Made by a program: the position numbers and the translations under genes | NCBI GenBank assembly: GCA_045592785.1 | Contig: JAZNVL010000048.1 | Span: forward strand, 3,966 to 67,965 | Length of the DNA stretch: 64,000 bases | Origin: RGIG8244 sp045592785 | GTDB lineage: Bacteria; Verrucomicrobiota; Lentisphaeria; Victivallales; UBA1829 | Direction: 5' to 3' | In this document: piece after piece, positions 8,213 through 17,385 of the stretch | How the letters are laid out: each line of letters begins with the position of its first letter | Position numbering within the stretch: the stretch's first letter is position 1 | Notes under the pieces: generated by a model | Seen by the model: the letters and a program-made list of their open reading frames with translations, nothing else | Databases searched by the model: none | Told to the model about the DNA's origin: nothing

Positions 8213-10531
8213 TCAGCAGTATTGCTCCATGAGTTCCGCCACCCGCGCGATCGTTTGCGGGAGTTGTTTGTACGCGGCATCAAAATCGGGCGCAAATTCC
8301 TTCAACGGAGTCGCGAAGAAGTGATCCGACGGCGCATTGACTTCCTTTTCATCGAAAACAAAGGTCTCATCTGCCCGGTTACCCGCGTTGATCTCTTTGG
8401 TGATCCGGTCTTTCAGGATCCGGAATTCCGGGAAATAACATGCGGGGAAGAGTTCGGCGATCATGGTCCGGCAATAGCCATTGTTGGCATTGCCCTTGAG
8501 CGTGTGTTCAAATGCCGGGTTGGTCTCCTGTTTCCGCTGAAGATCCAGCAGGGATTCCCAGAGCGAGAAGTCCTTGTGCGCGGAAACGACGGCATGGAGC
8601 AGATGTACCACCTCAAAGAGTGCATCCAGACGACGGAGGATCTCTGTTCCGTTGTCATCGGTATTCTTCCGCCACTGTTCCATGCGGAGCGCAATATCGC
8701 ACGCCAGGAAATTACCCAGACGGACCGTTGCCGTTCTTGCCAGGTCGATGGCATCCCGTTTGAGGAAATCATCGGCATCATTCCAGTTGAGCGAAGCCAG
8801 GATGCGCATGGATTCGGGCGCGGAATGAAGTCCATTGATCCAACGGTCATACATCTGTTTGGCTTTGGAGAGTGTTCTGGCATCAAATGCACGCATCAGC
8901 GGGACACCGGAAGTCAGCGGTTTGTAGACGAAATCGGGGTAACAATCGGAATGGCGGCAATTTTCCCAATCCCGGAACCAGGTGGTCCCCCAGGATCCTT
9001 CGCGGATCAGCGGGAGCATGGTCTGCCAGGCGGCGGAAATGGTTTCGCGCTGCATGCGGTATCTTTTTCTGCAGAACTGTTTGAGGAAGTCTTTGATGGC
9101 AATGTGTTCCGGACGCCATGAATTGGCGGCATGATATTCCAGCATCAGGGTATCGGCATGGGATTGTTCGGGCCACATGATCATTCCGATACACAGCGGA
9201 TCTTTTACTGCTTCGGCAAGTCTCTGCTCAATGACGGGGTAATTCCCCCTGACTTCATTGGAGGCTTCCAATGCCTGAAAGATCCCGAAGATCCAGCGGA
9301 AATTGTGATCGGTGAGCCATTTGGTGAAGTTGTTTTCACTGGCAGTATCGGACGTGTAATCGAGGAGGATCGTGTTCGCCGGATTCAGCGTACGGAGGAG
9401 TTCCGGGACTTCTTCGGAATCCCAGAAGCACTGGAAATCCCAGGATGCCAGGAGGAGCGGGGCATTGGGGTATTCCTTATGGACCCGGTTTTCGATCCGG
9501 CGATAGGCATAGAGTTTCAGTTCCTGATTCCGTTTCCGGTCTGGATAGCAGACGCGTTCCGCCAGCCCGATGGTGTGGAAGAGTTCCGGGGAACCGTATT
9601 CTTTGATATGGGTCTGGGTCAGTTTGAAATAATTGTCCATATTTTTATCCTGACAGATATCCCATACCAGCCCGGTCTGTTCCCGGTAGTTTTTGTTTGC
9701 CTGGGGAACGAATCCGGGTTTGACGGCATCCAGAAACGCCTGGGGCGTACGGCTGTACCAGTGTGTCATGGTCCCGCAGTCTTCCGGGTGCATCAGACCG
9801 CGTTTTCTGCCGTAGGAAAGGATCTCTTTCCGGAGTTGTCCGCGGTATTCCAGAGACCAGAAAAGGTTCCGGTCGTCGTAGGAACGGTCGATGGCTTCGG
9901 GGATCGGCTCCCACTTTTTGGGGTACGGCACGATATCGGGGAATGTTTTCTGGAAGATATCGTCGATCCCGATCCGGAGCATGTAAAGATTGAACCGTTT
10001 TTTCAGAAGCCAGTCCAGTTCTTTCTTCCAGTCATCCAGATCCCAGTGTTCCGCCTGGAACCGGGTCAGACTGCGGTGTGCGAAATAACGAAGTCCGCGG
10101 TATTGAAAACGGGAGGATTCCGCGCGATCAATGTCTTCCATCGGGAGAGACTCCGCCTTCGGAATGATGTCGCCATCCCAGAAATAACTGCATCCCCCGT
10201 ACGTTTCAAAGTAGTCATAAACGGCATAGAAAAGGGCACGGGTGTTCCCTCCGACAAGGAACAGGATCCTGCGGTCATTCTCTTTGATGGAGTACAGATG
10301 ATAATCATCGGTACCGTACCGGATGCGGAACGCGGGGACCTTGGCTTCCATGATCATTTTGTGGGTGAACACGTTTTCATCATCGCCGCCGATGACCACA
10401 AGATCGCAATCATCTTCGGCTTCGGTGATGAGTGCGGGCGTCACATCCGTGATCTGACGGTAAAGGGAGGCGAACACATTGGCAGCTTCCTGACAGTGTT
10501 CTCTCCCCGCAGGATATACAATTTTCAGCAT
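8213..10531 (-). CDS. GH89-like alpha-N-acetylglucosaminidase
   Basis: A 772-residue protein with the three-part layout of GH89 (NAGLU): a small N-terminal alpha/beta domain (about 1-125), a TIM barrel (about 140-460) and a helical C-terminal domain. Comparing its motifs with remembered NAGLU motifs, two glutamates line up with the catalytic pair: Glu325 in GLAER and Glu455 in MWPEQ. The barrel start (DDWKKELDWLLKKRFN) and the LLASWDFQ and RWIFGIFQ segments also fit the family. There is no signal peptide, so it should act in the cytoplasm on imported alpha-GlcNAc glycans. It lies 12 nt downstream of the GH20 gene, with the LacI-type regulator just upstream. It is divergent from characterised members, so its exact substrate is uncertain. 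Confidence 0.75.
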   Translation of the reverse strand: MLKIVYPAGREHCQEAANVFASLYRQITDVTPALITEAEDDCDLVVIGGDDENVFTHKMIMEAKVPAFRIRYGTDDYHLYSIKENDRRILFLVGGNTRALFYAVYDYFETYGGCSYFWDGDIIPKAESLPMEDIDRAESSRFQYRGLRYFAHRSLTRFQAEHWDLDDWKKELDWLLKKRFNLYMLRIGIDDIFQKTFPDIVPYPKKWEPIPEAIDRSYDDRNLFWSLEYRGQLRKEILSYGRKRGLMHPEDCGTMTHWYSRTPQAFLDAVKPGFVPQANKNYREQTGLVWDICQDKNMDNYFKLTQTHIKEYGSPELFHTIGLAERVCYPDRKRNQELKLYAYRRIENRVHKEYPNAPLLLASWDFQCFWDSEEVPELLRTLNPANTILLDYTSDTASENNFTKWLTDHNFRWIFGIFQALEASNEVRGNYPVIEQRLAEAVKDPLCIGMIMWPEQSHADTLMLEYHAANSWRPEHIAIKDFLKQFCRKRYRMQRETISAAWQTMLPLIREGSWGTTWFRDWENCRHSDCYPDFVYKPLTSGVPLMRAFDARTLSKAKQMYDRWINGLHSAPESMRILASLNWNDADDFLKRDAIDLARTATVRLGNFLACDIALRMEQWRKNTDDNGTEILRRLDALFEVVHLLHAVVSAHKDFSLWESLLDLQRKQETNPAFEHTLKGNANNGYCRTMIAELFPACYFPEFRILKDRITKEINAGNRADETFVFDEKEVNAPSDHFFATPLKEFAPDFDAAYKQLPQTIARVAELMEQYC

Positions 10532-10543
10532 GATAACCTCGTA

Positions 10544-12040
10544 TTATGCTGTTACTTCCGGTGTGTTGAAAATACTGATCTGATATTGCGTGGATCCGGT
10601 CTGCACATATTCGGTCACGTTCATATCCCAGTTGATCTGCCGGATATGATGATCCGCCGTGGCAACGTAATTGATCCCTTTGAGCCACTGATAATCCCGT
10701 GTCCATGCGGCAAGTGCACCGTGGAGATATTCGTTGATGAAACTGCATCCGTGATTGATATGCCAGGTGGTCATGAGGTAACCGTAGAGTTTTTCCCGTG
10801 CCGCCATTCTTCCCAGAGAAAGACTGCCTTCCGTATGGTTCCAGGGGCATACGACAACATCGAATCCGCAATCCCGGAAGTATTTGCTGGTGTTCCAGTC
10901 GGAATCGGTCTGCCCTTCTTTCAGCGGCAGACCATATTGCCAGTCACAGATGATGACATCCTGCGGAAGTTTTTCCAGAAGGTGGCTTTCTTCATCACTC
11001 CAATGAGCGATATACCCTTTGAAATCCCGGTGCGGATCGTTACAGTTGATCAGCATATCGTGCCACATCATGATCCGGGCACCGCGTTCCGCAAACAGAT
11101 CACGGAAATATTTGATATGATCCGCAACAACGGCATCCCGGTCAACGTTACGGCAGGCTGCGCAGGAGAATGCGTTGTATGCTTCGTCACAGCCCACATG
11201 GAAATAAGGGGGACATTCGAAAAATTCATAAAGTTCCGTCACCAGATCTGTGAGCAGCGGGCGGAGATTGGGGTTGGTCAGACACCACGCCCATCCATCC
11301 GGCTCGAAATAAGACTGGTATTCCGGGTGCAGATCCAGGATAGCATGTTTTGCGGAGTAAACACGCGACCAGGATGCGTGCCCGTAGAGATTGATCTGGG
11401 GGATCATGAGCAGTCCCAGTTCTTTTGCCAGAGAGAGCAGACGTTTGAATTCCGCCTTGGGAACTTTCTTTTCCGCCCAGCAGAAATCGGGGTGACTGTC
11501 ATAAGGGAATACGCCCCAGGGTTCCAGTACGATGGCGTTGTATTTGTAATAAGCCGCCATACGGATCTGACGTTCGATCTCGAAGGCAGGCGTTTCCGGG
11601 AACCAGCAGATGTGTGCGCCGCGGAACGGGACCGCGGGTGCATCGTCGATCTCACAGGCGATGAGAACGTATTCCGTGAAAATGGCAACGCCCCGTTCCG
11701 TTTCCGCCAGCTGACGGATCGTTTTCAAAGCATTGCGGACTCCGGCGATGTCACCGGCTTCGATCCGGCACACGGTTTCCGAAACATGTAAACGGTATCC
11801 TTCCGCCGCGATTTCCGCCCCGCCGTTCTCCCGTTGGAGATTTGCCTCCATGCGGAAATATTGCCGGAAGTCCTTCTGAAATACATTTTCTGCTGATTCC
11901 AACGATTCGGGAATTACCAGCTGAATGGTGCATCCGTTTTTGATGTGGAAGAATTCTCCGTCCCGCAATTCGACTTTGTTGGGAAGCGGAACCAAACGTT
12001 GTTTCAAAAGGTTATTGGACCGTTCAGTAATCATTTTCAA
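10544..12040 (-). CDS. GH20 beta-N-acetylhexosaminidase
   Basis: A 498-residue protein with the N-terminal alpha/beta GH20b-like domain (about 15-135) and a TIM barrel from about 138. The catalytic Asp-Glu pair of the substrate-assisted mechanism is at Asp285-Glu286 in HVGCDEAYN; the family usually has HxGGDE, so one Gly is Cys here. There is no signal peptide, so a cytoplasmic site is inferred. The product would be free GlcNAc or GalNAc from beta-linked ends. It is the first gene after the LacI-type regulator and precedes the GH89-like gene by 12 nt, so the two form an amino-sugar exo-glycosidase pair. ATG 12040 follows AAGGAGTTGAAA. Confidence 0.9.
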   Translation of the reverse strand: MKMITERSNNLLKQRLVPLPNKVELRDGEFFHIKNGCTIQLVIPESLESAENVFQKDFRQYFRMEANLQRENGGAEIAAEGYRLHVSETVCRIEAGDIAGVRNALKTIRQLAETERGVAIFTEYVLIACEIDDAPAVPFRGAHICWFPETPAFEIERQIRMAAYYKYNAIVLEPWGVFPYDSHPDFCWAEKKVPKAEFKRLLSLAKELGLLMIPQINLYGHASWSRVYSAKHAILDLHPEYQSYFEPDGWAWCLTNPNLRPLLTDLVTELYEFFECPPYFHVGCDEAYNAFSCAACRNVDRDAVVADHIKYFRDLFAERGARIMMWHDMLINCNDPHRDFKGYIAHWSDEESHLLEKLPQDVIICDWQYGLPLKEGQTDSDWNTSKYFRDCGFDVVVCPWNHTEGSLSLGRMAAREKLYGYLMTTWHINHGCSFINEYLHGALAAWTRDYQWLKGINYVATADHHIRQINWDMNVTEYVQTGSTQYQISIFNTPEVTA

Positions 12041-12069
12041 CTCCTTGTGTTGTGAAATTTGTTGAAAAT

Positions 12070-12098
12070 AATATAGCGTCGGGAAAAGTGATATGCAA
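12070..12098 (-). promoter_or_regulatory. Promoter of the GH20-GH89 operon
   Basis: On the minus strand TTGCAT (12098-12093), 17 nt, TATATT (12075-12070), 30 nt before the GH20 start. A short inverted repeat TGAT-ATGCA-ATCA (12090-12102) overlaps the -35 and could be an operator for the adjacent LacI-type protein. Confidence 0.7.
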
Positions 12099-12137
12099 TC
12101 ATAAAAACGATTATTTTTTTATGAATACCGATTATTT

Positions 12138-13163
12138 TCAGCCGATCTGCGCGGTGGAGTCGCGGACGATCAGTTTCCGTTTCACACGGTAGATCTTCCG
12201 GGGGGAATCCGGTTGTTCCATACGGGTCAGCAAAGCTGTGACCAGACGTTCCGCCAGCGGGTCGTCGGGGTTTTCGCCGAATGTGGTGAGACTGGGGATC
12301 AGGGCATTGGTGATGGGCGTATTGTCACATCCGGTGATACTCAGATCCCGCGGCAGGACATAACCCCGGCTGGTGATCTCGTGCATGAAATATGCAGCCT
12401 GGGTATCGGTATTGAATACGAACGCGCTGGGCCGTTCTTTGAAGGATTCGAATTTGTCCGCTGCATATTTTGCGAATTCCTGCAACGATTCCCGGTGTAT
12501 CGTGTCGGTTTTCGGCAGCATTGGGAAGATCCATTCCGTGGAAAGCCCCCGCGATGCCAGTTCCCCCGCAAAACGGGCGGTCAAATGCTCAAAATATTCC
12601 CCGTGTAAGACCGGGAACGAGTAGGCGATCCGACGGTGTCCCAAATCGTACAAATGCTGGATGACCTGGGTGAAAATATCTTCCCCGTCGAAGCAGACCA
12701 GATCAAATCTGGGGTCTTTCGTGATGAGTGAGACCACGGGACAGGTGATGTTATCCGGGATCAGGCGCGGTTCCACGGTGATGATCCCCGAAGGACAGCG
12801 GCACAGAATACTTTCCGTCGCCTGTTTCTGATAATTTTCATTCTGCCAGAATGCAAAAGATGCCAGATAGCCATACCGCTCCAGGATCGGACCCAGTGCC
12901 CCGACCAGATGACTGTAAATGTTGTTCATCGGCGCAGGAAGCAGGATCCCGATGGAGGAACTGCGCCCGCTGCGCAATTCATGTGCCGCCAGATTTCTGC
13001 GGTAACCCAATCGCTTCGCAGCTTCGATGATCTTCGCCGCAGTGGCATCGCCGATCCGCCGTTCCTTGCTTTTGCCGCTGAGAACAGCCGAGACCGCAGT
13101 CTGGCTGACGCCTGCCGCCTGTGCGATGTCTTTCGTTGTGATCATTTTATTGTCGTTTGCCAT
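12138..13163 (-). CDS. LacI/GalR-family transcriptional regulator
   Basis: A 341-residue regulator with an N-terminal helix-turn-helix (about residues 8-30, TTKDIAQAAGVSQTAVSAVLSG) and hinge, followed by a periplasmic-binding-protein-like sugar sensor domain (about 65-335). It lies upstream of, and in the same direction as, the GH20/GH89 pair, and divergent from three secreted proteins. It is therefore the likely local regulator of both sets, probably released by an amino sugar or oligosaccharide. The regulatory target is inferred from position and from palindromes in both promoters. Start ATG 13163 follows AAAGGAAAAAAAC. Confidence 0.93.
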   Translation of the reverse strand: MANDNKMITTKDIAQAAGVSQTAVSAVLSGKSKERRIGDATAAKIIEAAKRLGYRRNLAAHELRSGRSSSIGILLPAPMNNIYSHLVGALGPILERYGYLASFAFWQNENYQKQATESILCRCPSGIITVEPRLIPDNITCPVVSLITKDPRFDLVCFDGEDIFTQVIQHLYDLGHRRIAYSFPVLHGEYFEHLTARFAGELASRGLSTEWIFPMLPKTDTIHRESLQEFAKYAADKFESFKERPSAFVFNTDTQAAYFMHEITSRGYVLPRDLSITGCDNTPITNALIPSLTTFGENPDDPLAERLVTALLTRMEQPDSPRKIYRVKRKLIVRDSTAQIG

Positions 13164-13209
13164 GTTTTTTTCCTTTGTCCAAAAAAAAAGAGCGCGGGTC
13201 TGTACTCAT

Positions 13210-13237
13210 ATTATAACCGTTTCCCGCAAAAATGCAA
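13210..13237 (-). promoter_or_regulatory. Promoter of the LacI-type gene
   Basis: On the minus strand TTGCAT (13237-13232), 16 nt, TATAAT (13215-13210), 47 nt before the start codon. It is back-to-back with the plus-strand promoter at 13278-13306. Confidence 0.7.
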
Positions 13238-13277
13238 TCAAAAACAAGAAAAAAATCGAAAAAAAGTTGTATTTTAC

Positions 13278-13306
13278 TTGCATTTCAAAATGCACTGTGT
13301 TATATT
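13278..13306 (+). promoter_or_regulatory. Promoter with overlapping palindromic operator
   Basis: TTGCAT (13278-13283), 17 nt, TATATT (13301-13306), upstream of the secreted-protein operon. The 16-bp inverted repeat TGCATTT-CA-AAATGCA (13279-13294) covers the -35 and the start of the spacer, a typical position and size for a LacI-family operator. Confidence 0.75.
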
Positions 13307-13342
13307 GCTGTAACGATTGAGCTATAACGAAAGGTTTTGCCT

Positions 13343-14335
13343 ATGAAGTTCACACTTTCTCTCTGCATGGCTGTGACGTTCCCGTTACTTGCTGTGGAAC
13401 CCGTTATGTCGGAAAATTTTAACACCACGGAGAAAATGCCTCCCGCTGTTCAGGGAATGAATAAACATGCCTCCCTGCAGCCTGAAAAAATCGGGTCCGG
13501 TGCCCGGTTGCTGGAAATGAAACCCGGAGCTTCCGTGCAGTTCAAACGCGTACCGGTACAGCAGGGTGTGAAATACCGTTTGACTTTCAACGCCCGTTCG
13601 GCAGGACCGGACTCATTGGAAGAAAATCCCCAGCTTGCCGAAGCCTTTTACGATGCAAACCGCAGTGTCAAGGGACTTGTTTTGCCGAAATGGAACCTGA
13701 CATTTTTCGACAGTGAAGGGAAACGCTGTGACCGTTCCATTCTGTTTCCGTATTTCCATGTGATATTATCCAGCGCGGAACAGGTTTGTTCGGAAGTGTT
13801 TTACCCTCCGCTGAATGCGGCTTTTGTTCAACTTTCCCTGCAGAATCTTTCTCCGGATAACATCGCGTATATCGATGATGTCAGGATCGCCCCTTTTACC
13901 GAGAGTGCCGTGAACATCAACCCCGATTTCAAACTGGGTAAGTACGATCACTCCGGATATTCCCAGGCAGGGTACGGCATTGATATCTGCATGGAGAAAC
14001 ATCCATCCGGCAACGGACAATGTCTGGCGGTGAATACCTGGTGCAGCATCGATCCGTTCCCCGTGACGGGGGGGAAGAATTATGTGTTGGATGCCCGTCT
14101 GGTCCCTGATCCGAAACAGGGTGCACGGATCGTGGTCGCTTTTTCCGACAGGAACGGCAAGTCGATCCCCAACAGCGGCGGCACGCTTCTGGTGAAGAAA
14201 GCGGAGGGCGGCGGAAAAACGAATTTCATTGCGCCTCCGGATGCCGCATTCGTACGTTATCTGATCCATGGCGGCAGGAACGTGAAGTTCGAATACATCC
14301 GTTTTTATCCCCAGGATATTGCGATCGAAAAATAA
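13343..14335 (+). CDS. Secreted protein of unknown function
   Basis: A 330-residue protein starting at ATG 13343 (ACGAAAGG 8 nt upstream); an earlier in-frame TTG at 13337 lacks a spaced ribosome site. Residues 1-18 form a signal peptide (MKFTLSLCMAVTFPLLAVEP start). The rest is rich in beta-strand residues and looks like two consecutive jelly-roll or carbohydrate-binding-type domains, with one repeat boundary near VNINPDFKLG. The second half has the same VNINP(D/E)FKLG block as the next gene, so the two are related. First gene of an operon with 14351-15103 and the DUF4838 protein. A role in glycan binding is inferred from the neighbours only. Confidence 0.8.
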   Translation: MKFTLSLCMAVTFPLLAVEPVMSENFNTTEKMPPAVQGMNKHASLQPEKIGSGARLLEMKPGASVQFKRVPVQQGVKYRLTFNARSAGPDSLEENPQLAEAFYDANRSVKGLVLPKWNLTFFDSEGKRCDRSILFPYFHVILSSAEQVCSEVFYPPLNAAFVQLSLQNLSPDNIAYIDDVRIAPFTESAVNINPDFKLGKYDHSGYSQAGYGIDICMEKHPSGNGQCLAVNTWCSIDPFPVTGGKNYVLDARLVPDPKQGARIVVAFSDRNGKSIPNSGGTLLVKKAEGGGKTNFIAPPDAAFVRYLIHGGRNVKFEYIRFYPQDIAIEK

Positions 14336-14350
14336 AACAGTGAGGTCTTT

Positions 14351-15103
14351 ATGAAATATACGTTATCTCTGCTCGCTCTCCTTTGCGGTATGTGTCTCAC
14401 CGCCGCAGATTTTTCTGCTGATGTGACACCTTTCACCCGGATGCGGGTCTCGTTCTCCGCGTCCGGTAACCCCCAATGGCAGATCCGGTTGACCGATCCC
14501 ACCGGCAATATTCCCATGGGCGGACTGCTTTCCGCCAGCGGCGAGAACTATCTTTCGCCGGAAGGTGCGGGCAGATTCGTGCAGGAGTTTTATGTGCCGG
14601 ATGGGGTCTGCCGTGTTACCCTGCGGACGGATTCCGCGGTGAACGATGTGGTGTTTACTCCCGCCCCGGCTTCCGATTATGTGAACATAAACCCCGAATT
14701 CAAGCTGGGGGCAGGCAATGTTTCCGGATACCGTCGGATGACACGCGCTGCGATTCGCAAGGATGAGGCGGGGAATCTTTTTCTGGAAGTCCAGCCATCC
14801 CGTTATGCCATGGTGCTGACCGATCCGATCCCGGTCAAGCCGGGGACGAAATATCATGTGACGTTGCGCCGTTACGGACCGGGGGTGAAGAATATCAATA
14901 TCATCCTGCGTTTTCTGGACCGGTACGGCTTGTATTGTTTGAATGAGAGTAATTACTGGCAGCATGGATTCACCTTTTACAGCAATTGGAAAAATACATT
15001 CCCTGCCTCAAAAACTTTTGTGGCTCCGGAAAATGCGGTGACCCTGGAATGTCTGGTCGGCGAAGGCAATTTCGCCGGCATTTACATCAAGGAGGTGAAA
15101 TGA
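14351..15103 (+). CDS. Secreted protein, paralogue of the upstream gene
   Basis: A 250-residue protein with a signal peptide (about 1-19). The region from VNINPEFKLG onward (about residue 115) aligns with the second half of the upstream protein, including the KPGTKYHVTLRR-type strand that matches TGGKNYVLDARL there. It is probably a shorter copy that keeps one ligand-binding-type module. It starts 15 nt after the upstream stop (GTGAGG before ATG), and its TGA lies within the ATGATGA of the next gene, so translation is likely coupled. Binding partner unknown. Confidence 0.8.
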   Translation: MKYTLSLLALLCGMCLTAADFSADVTPFTRMRVSFSASGNPQWQIRLTDPTGNIPMGGLLSASGENYLSPEGAGRFVQEFYVPDGVCRVTLRTDSAVNDVVFTPAPASDYVNINPEFKLGAGNVSGYRRMTRAAIRKDEAGNLFLEVQPSRYAMVLTDPIPVKPGTKYHVTLRRYGPGVKNINIILRFLDRYGLYCLNESNYWQHGFTFYSNWKNTFPASKTFVAPENAVTLECLVGEGNFAGIYIKEVK

Positions 15104-17382
15104 TGAAAACATTCTGCTGTATCCTGCTTGCCTGCTGTTCCATCGCATTGTATGCCTCGTTCCCGGTTGCGGAACAGGGAAAGGCGAAAACCGTGATCGT
15201 TGTCCCGGAAGTCATGTCCGAAGAGATCCGGTTCGCCGCCAACGAACTGCGCCATTGGCTGGAAGCTGTCACCGGCGCACAGATCCCGGTGTATCACAAT
15301 GTCCCTGCCGGAGATCCTTACCGTATCATGCTGGGTAAAACCTTCTATTCCAATGACGACGATTTCAAATTCATTGGGGATTCCGACGGCTGTGTGGTAC
15401 ACCGGAACGGAAAAGAACTGTATCTTTCCGCACCCCGGGACGGCGGCGTGATCAATGCCGTTTTCCTGCTGCTGGAAAAGAATACGGACCTGATCTTTCC
15501 CCGTCCGACGGTCACGGGAGATGCCATCTTTACGCCCAATCCTTCGCTGGAATTGCGGGAGACTTCCTTCCGTGCGCGTCCTTCCTGGAATTACCGCGTG
15601 TTCGGTCTGGTGGGACAACATTATCATCCTCTGACCAGTCTCTGGGCGCGCCGGAACTTCTCCAATTACCGGGGCATGTTTTACCAGAAATATCATATTC
15701 TGAACTCGTTGAACCTGTATTTTTCTGCGAATCTCACCTATGAGTTCGGTGGACTGCTCCCCAGCAAAAAGTATTTCGAGTCCAAACCGCAGTTCTACGC
15801 CTGGCAGGAAGGCAAACGCAAGCCATACGAACATTACGGTCCCCAGTTGTGCTACACAAACAAAGAGGGCAGGGAGACACTGATCAAAGAACTCTTTGCC
15901 CGTCTGGAACAGGATCTCACTCCACAGATCAGCAAAGTCCATTTCGGGTTCGGCGATACCTGGAGCCTCTGTAATTGCGAAGATTGCCGGAAGCCCATCG
16001 CGCTCCCCGACGGAACCAGTCTGACGGACCGTGACGAAGCCTTCCGGTCCACGCAGTATTTCCTGTATCTGAATGAGATCGTGGATGCCATGGTGAAAAA
16101 ATATCCGCATCTGGAAGCAGAGACCCTGGGCTACATCTATGCCGCTGTCCCGCCCAAGATCAAACCACACGAAAAGTTGACCGTGATCTATTGTCCGTAC
16201 CCCAAAGACGATAAAGTCCCGGTGGATGATCCCCGGAATAAAAAATGGGGTGTCCGCTCCCGGGAATGGGCGGCATGCGGCGCACGGATGGGCATTTACG
16301 AATACTGGGGCGATGCCAGTTCATTCCCCCGTGCGGTCTCCGATGCCGCATCTGTCAACCTCAAACTCTGGAACTCCCTCGGATTCCATCATTACATCAC
16401 CACGGAAACGTATGCGGATATCCGCTGCACGCCGGTGGAGAAAGATACCTGCGGCGGCGCGTGGGATGTCTCCGCCGTGGAATACTGGACCCTTGCCCGT
16501 CTGATGTGGGATTCCTCGCTGGATCCGCAAGCATTGCGCAGGGAATATTTCCGGCGTACCTATGGTCCCGCAGCCGGGCTCATCGAAGAATATTATGCCG
16601 CCATCCATCAGCAATGGCATAAGAGCAAAGTCATTTCCATGTATAACGATTCCCCGGTGGCGGGTGCACAGCGGTATATCCGTCAGCCCGGACTGGAAAA
16701 TGTGTTGCGTGAGAAGTTGGTCGCGGCGGAAAAACAGGCTGTCAATCCGGTGGCAAAAGATCTGATCCGGAAACATCTGGTCCGGTACGATTATATGATG
16801 AAAGCCGCCGCCGTCAACAATCCCGGATCCCTTTCCATTCCGCTGGTCACGGATCAGGATTGGAGCAAAGCGGTAACACTGCCCGAATTCCGTGTCGCCG
16901 GGACCCGTGCCGTGAAACCGGAGTACAAAACACAGGTCAAAGTCATGCACGACCGGAACAATCTCTATTTGCGTTTCATCTGTTCCGAACCCGATATCCA
17001 ACGGCTGAAAGATCAGAAACAGCCCATCCCCGGACGTTATCCCGCCGGTGACAAAGCGGAACTCTTCCTCCGTTCGGCGGATGGAAAGACGTATTATCAT
17101 TTCGCCGTCACGCCGCAGGGCACTCCCTACGATGGCAAAGCGTATGATTTCCGCTGGAATACCACCTGGCAATCTTCCGCAAAAATGGAAAAAGATGTCT
17201 GGTCATGCGATATGATCATCCCGCTGGATAAACTCGGATACCGGATCACCGTCGATAACAAACTCCGTTTGTTCCCCATGCGGACCGTTGTTCTGCCCGA
17301 TAAAACCGAACGCAGTTCCGGACACGGGAAACGGGCACATTCCGCACAGAATACTTTCCCCGAATATCTGCTTGCAGAATAA
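15100..17382 (+). CDS. Secreted DUF4838 protein with C-terminal CBM9-like domain
   Basis: A 760-residue protein starting at ATG 15100, or the adjacent ATG 15103, after GGAGGTGA; an upstream in-frame ATG at 14986 lies inside the previous gene. Residues 1-20 are a signal peptide with Cys-Cys pairs (LLACC), so a lipoprotein is possible. Next is an alpha-glucuronidase-like N-terminal domain (EEIRFAANELRHWLEAVTG, about 40-130), then a TIM-barrel-like DUF4838 domain (about 180-500, with FGFGDTWSLCNCEDC). The C-terminal domain (about 590-750, NNLYLRFICSEPD, AELFL, WNTTW) resembles family 9 carbohydrate-binding modules. The DUF4838 family is common near polysaccharide utilisation genes, but the reaction is not established. 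Last gene of the operon. Confidence 0.85.
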   Translation: MMKTFCCILLACCSIALYASFPVAEQGKAKTVIVVPEVMSEEIRFAANELRHWLEAVTGAQIPVYHNVPAGDPYRIMLGKTFYSNDDDFKFIGDSDGCVVHRNGKELYLSAPRDGGVINAVFLLLEKNTDLIFPRPTVTGDAIFTPNPSLELRETSFRARPSWNYRVFGLVGQHYHPLTSLWARRNFSNYRGMFYQKYHILNSLNLYFSANLTYEFGGLLPSKKYFESKPQFYAWQEGKRKPYEHYGPQLCYTNKEGRETLIKELFARLEQDLTPQISKVHFGFGDTWSLCNCEDCRKPIALPDGTSLTDRDEAFRSTQYFLYLNEIVDAMVKKYPHLEAETLGYIYAAVPPKIKPHEKLTVIYCPYPKDDKVPVDDPRNKKWGVRSREWAACGARMGIYEYWGDASSFPRAVSDAASVNLKLWNSLGFHHYITTETYADIRCTPVEKDTCGGAWDVSAVEYWTLARLMWDSSLDPQALRREYFRRTYGPAAGLIEEYYAAIHQQWHKSKVISMYNDSPVAGAQRYIRQPGLENVLREKLVAAEKQAVNPVAKDLIRKHLVRYDYMMKAAAVNNPGSLSIPLVTDQDWSKAVTLPEFRVAGTRAVKPEYKTQVKVMHDRNNLYLRFICSEPDIQRLKDQKQPIPGRYPAGDKAELFLRSADGKTYYHFAVTPQGTPYDGKAYDFRWNTTWQSSAKMEKDVWSCDMIIPLDKLGYRITVDNKLRLFPMRTVVLPDKTERSSGHGKRAHSAQNTFPEYLLAE

Positions 17383-17385
17383 GAG

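Noticed and set aside
9131..11791. An 886-residue open frame on the plus strand
   Set aside because: Antisense shadow of the GH89 and GH20 genes, both of which have catalytic motifs. The shadow spans the gap between them and resembles no protein.
16321..17172. A 283-residue antisense frame opposite the DUF4838 gene
   Set aside because: No ribosome site or motif; codon pattern follows the plus-strand gene.
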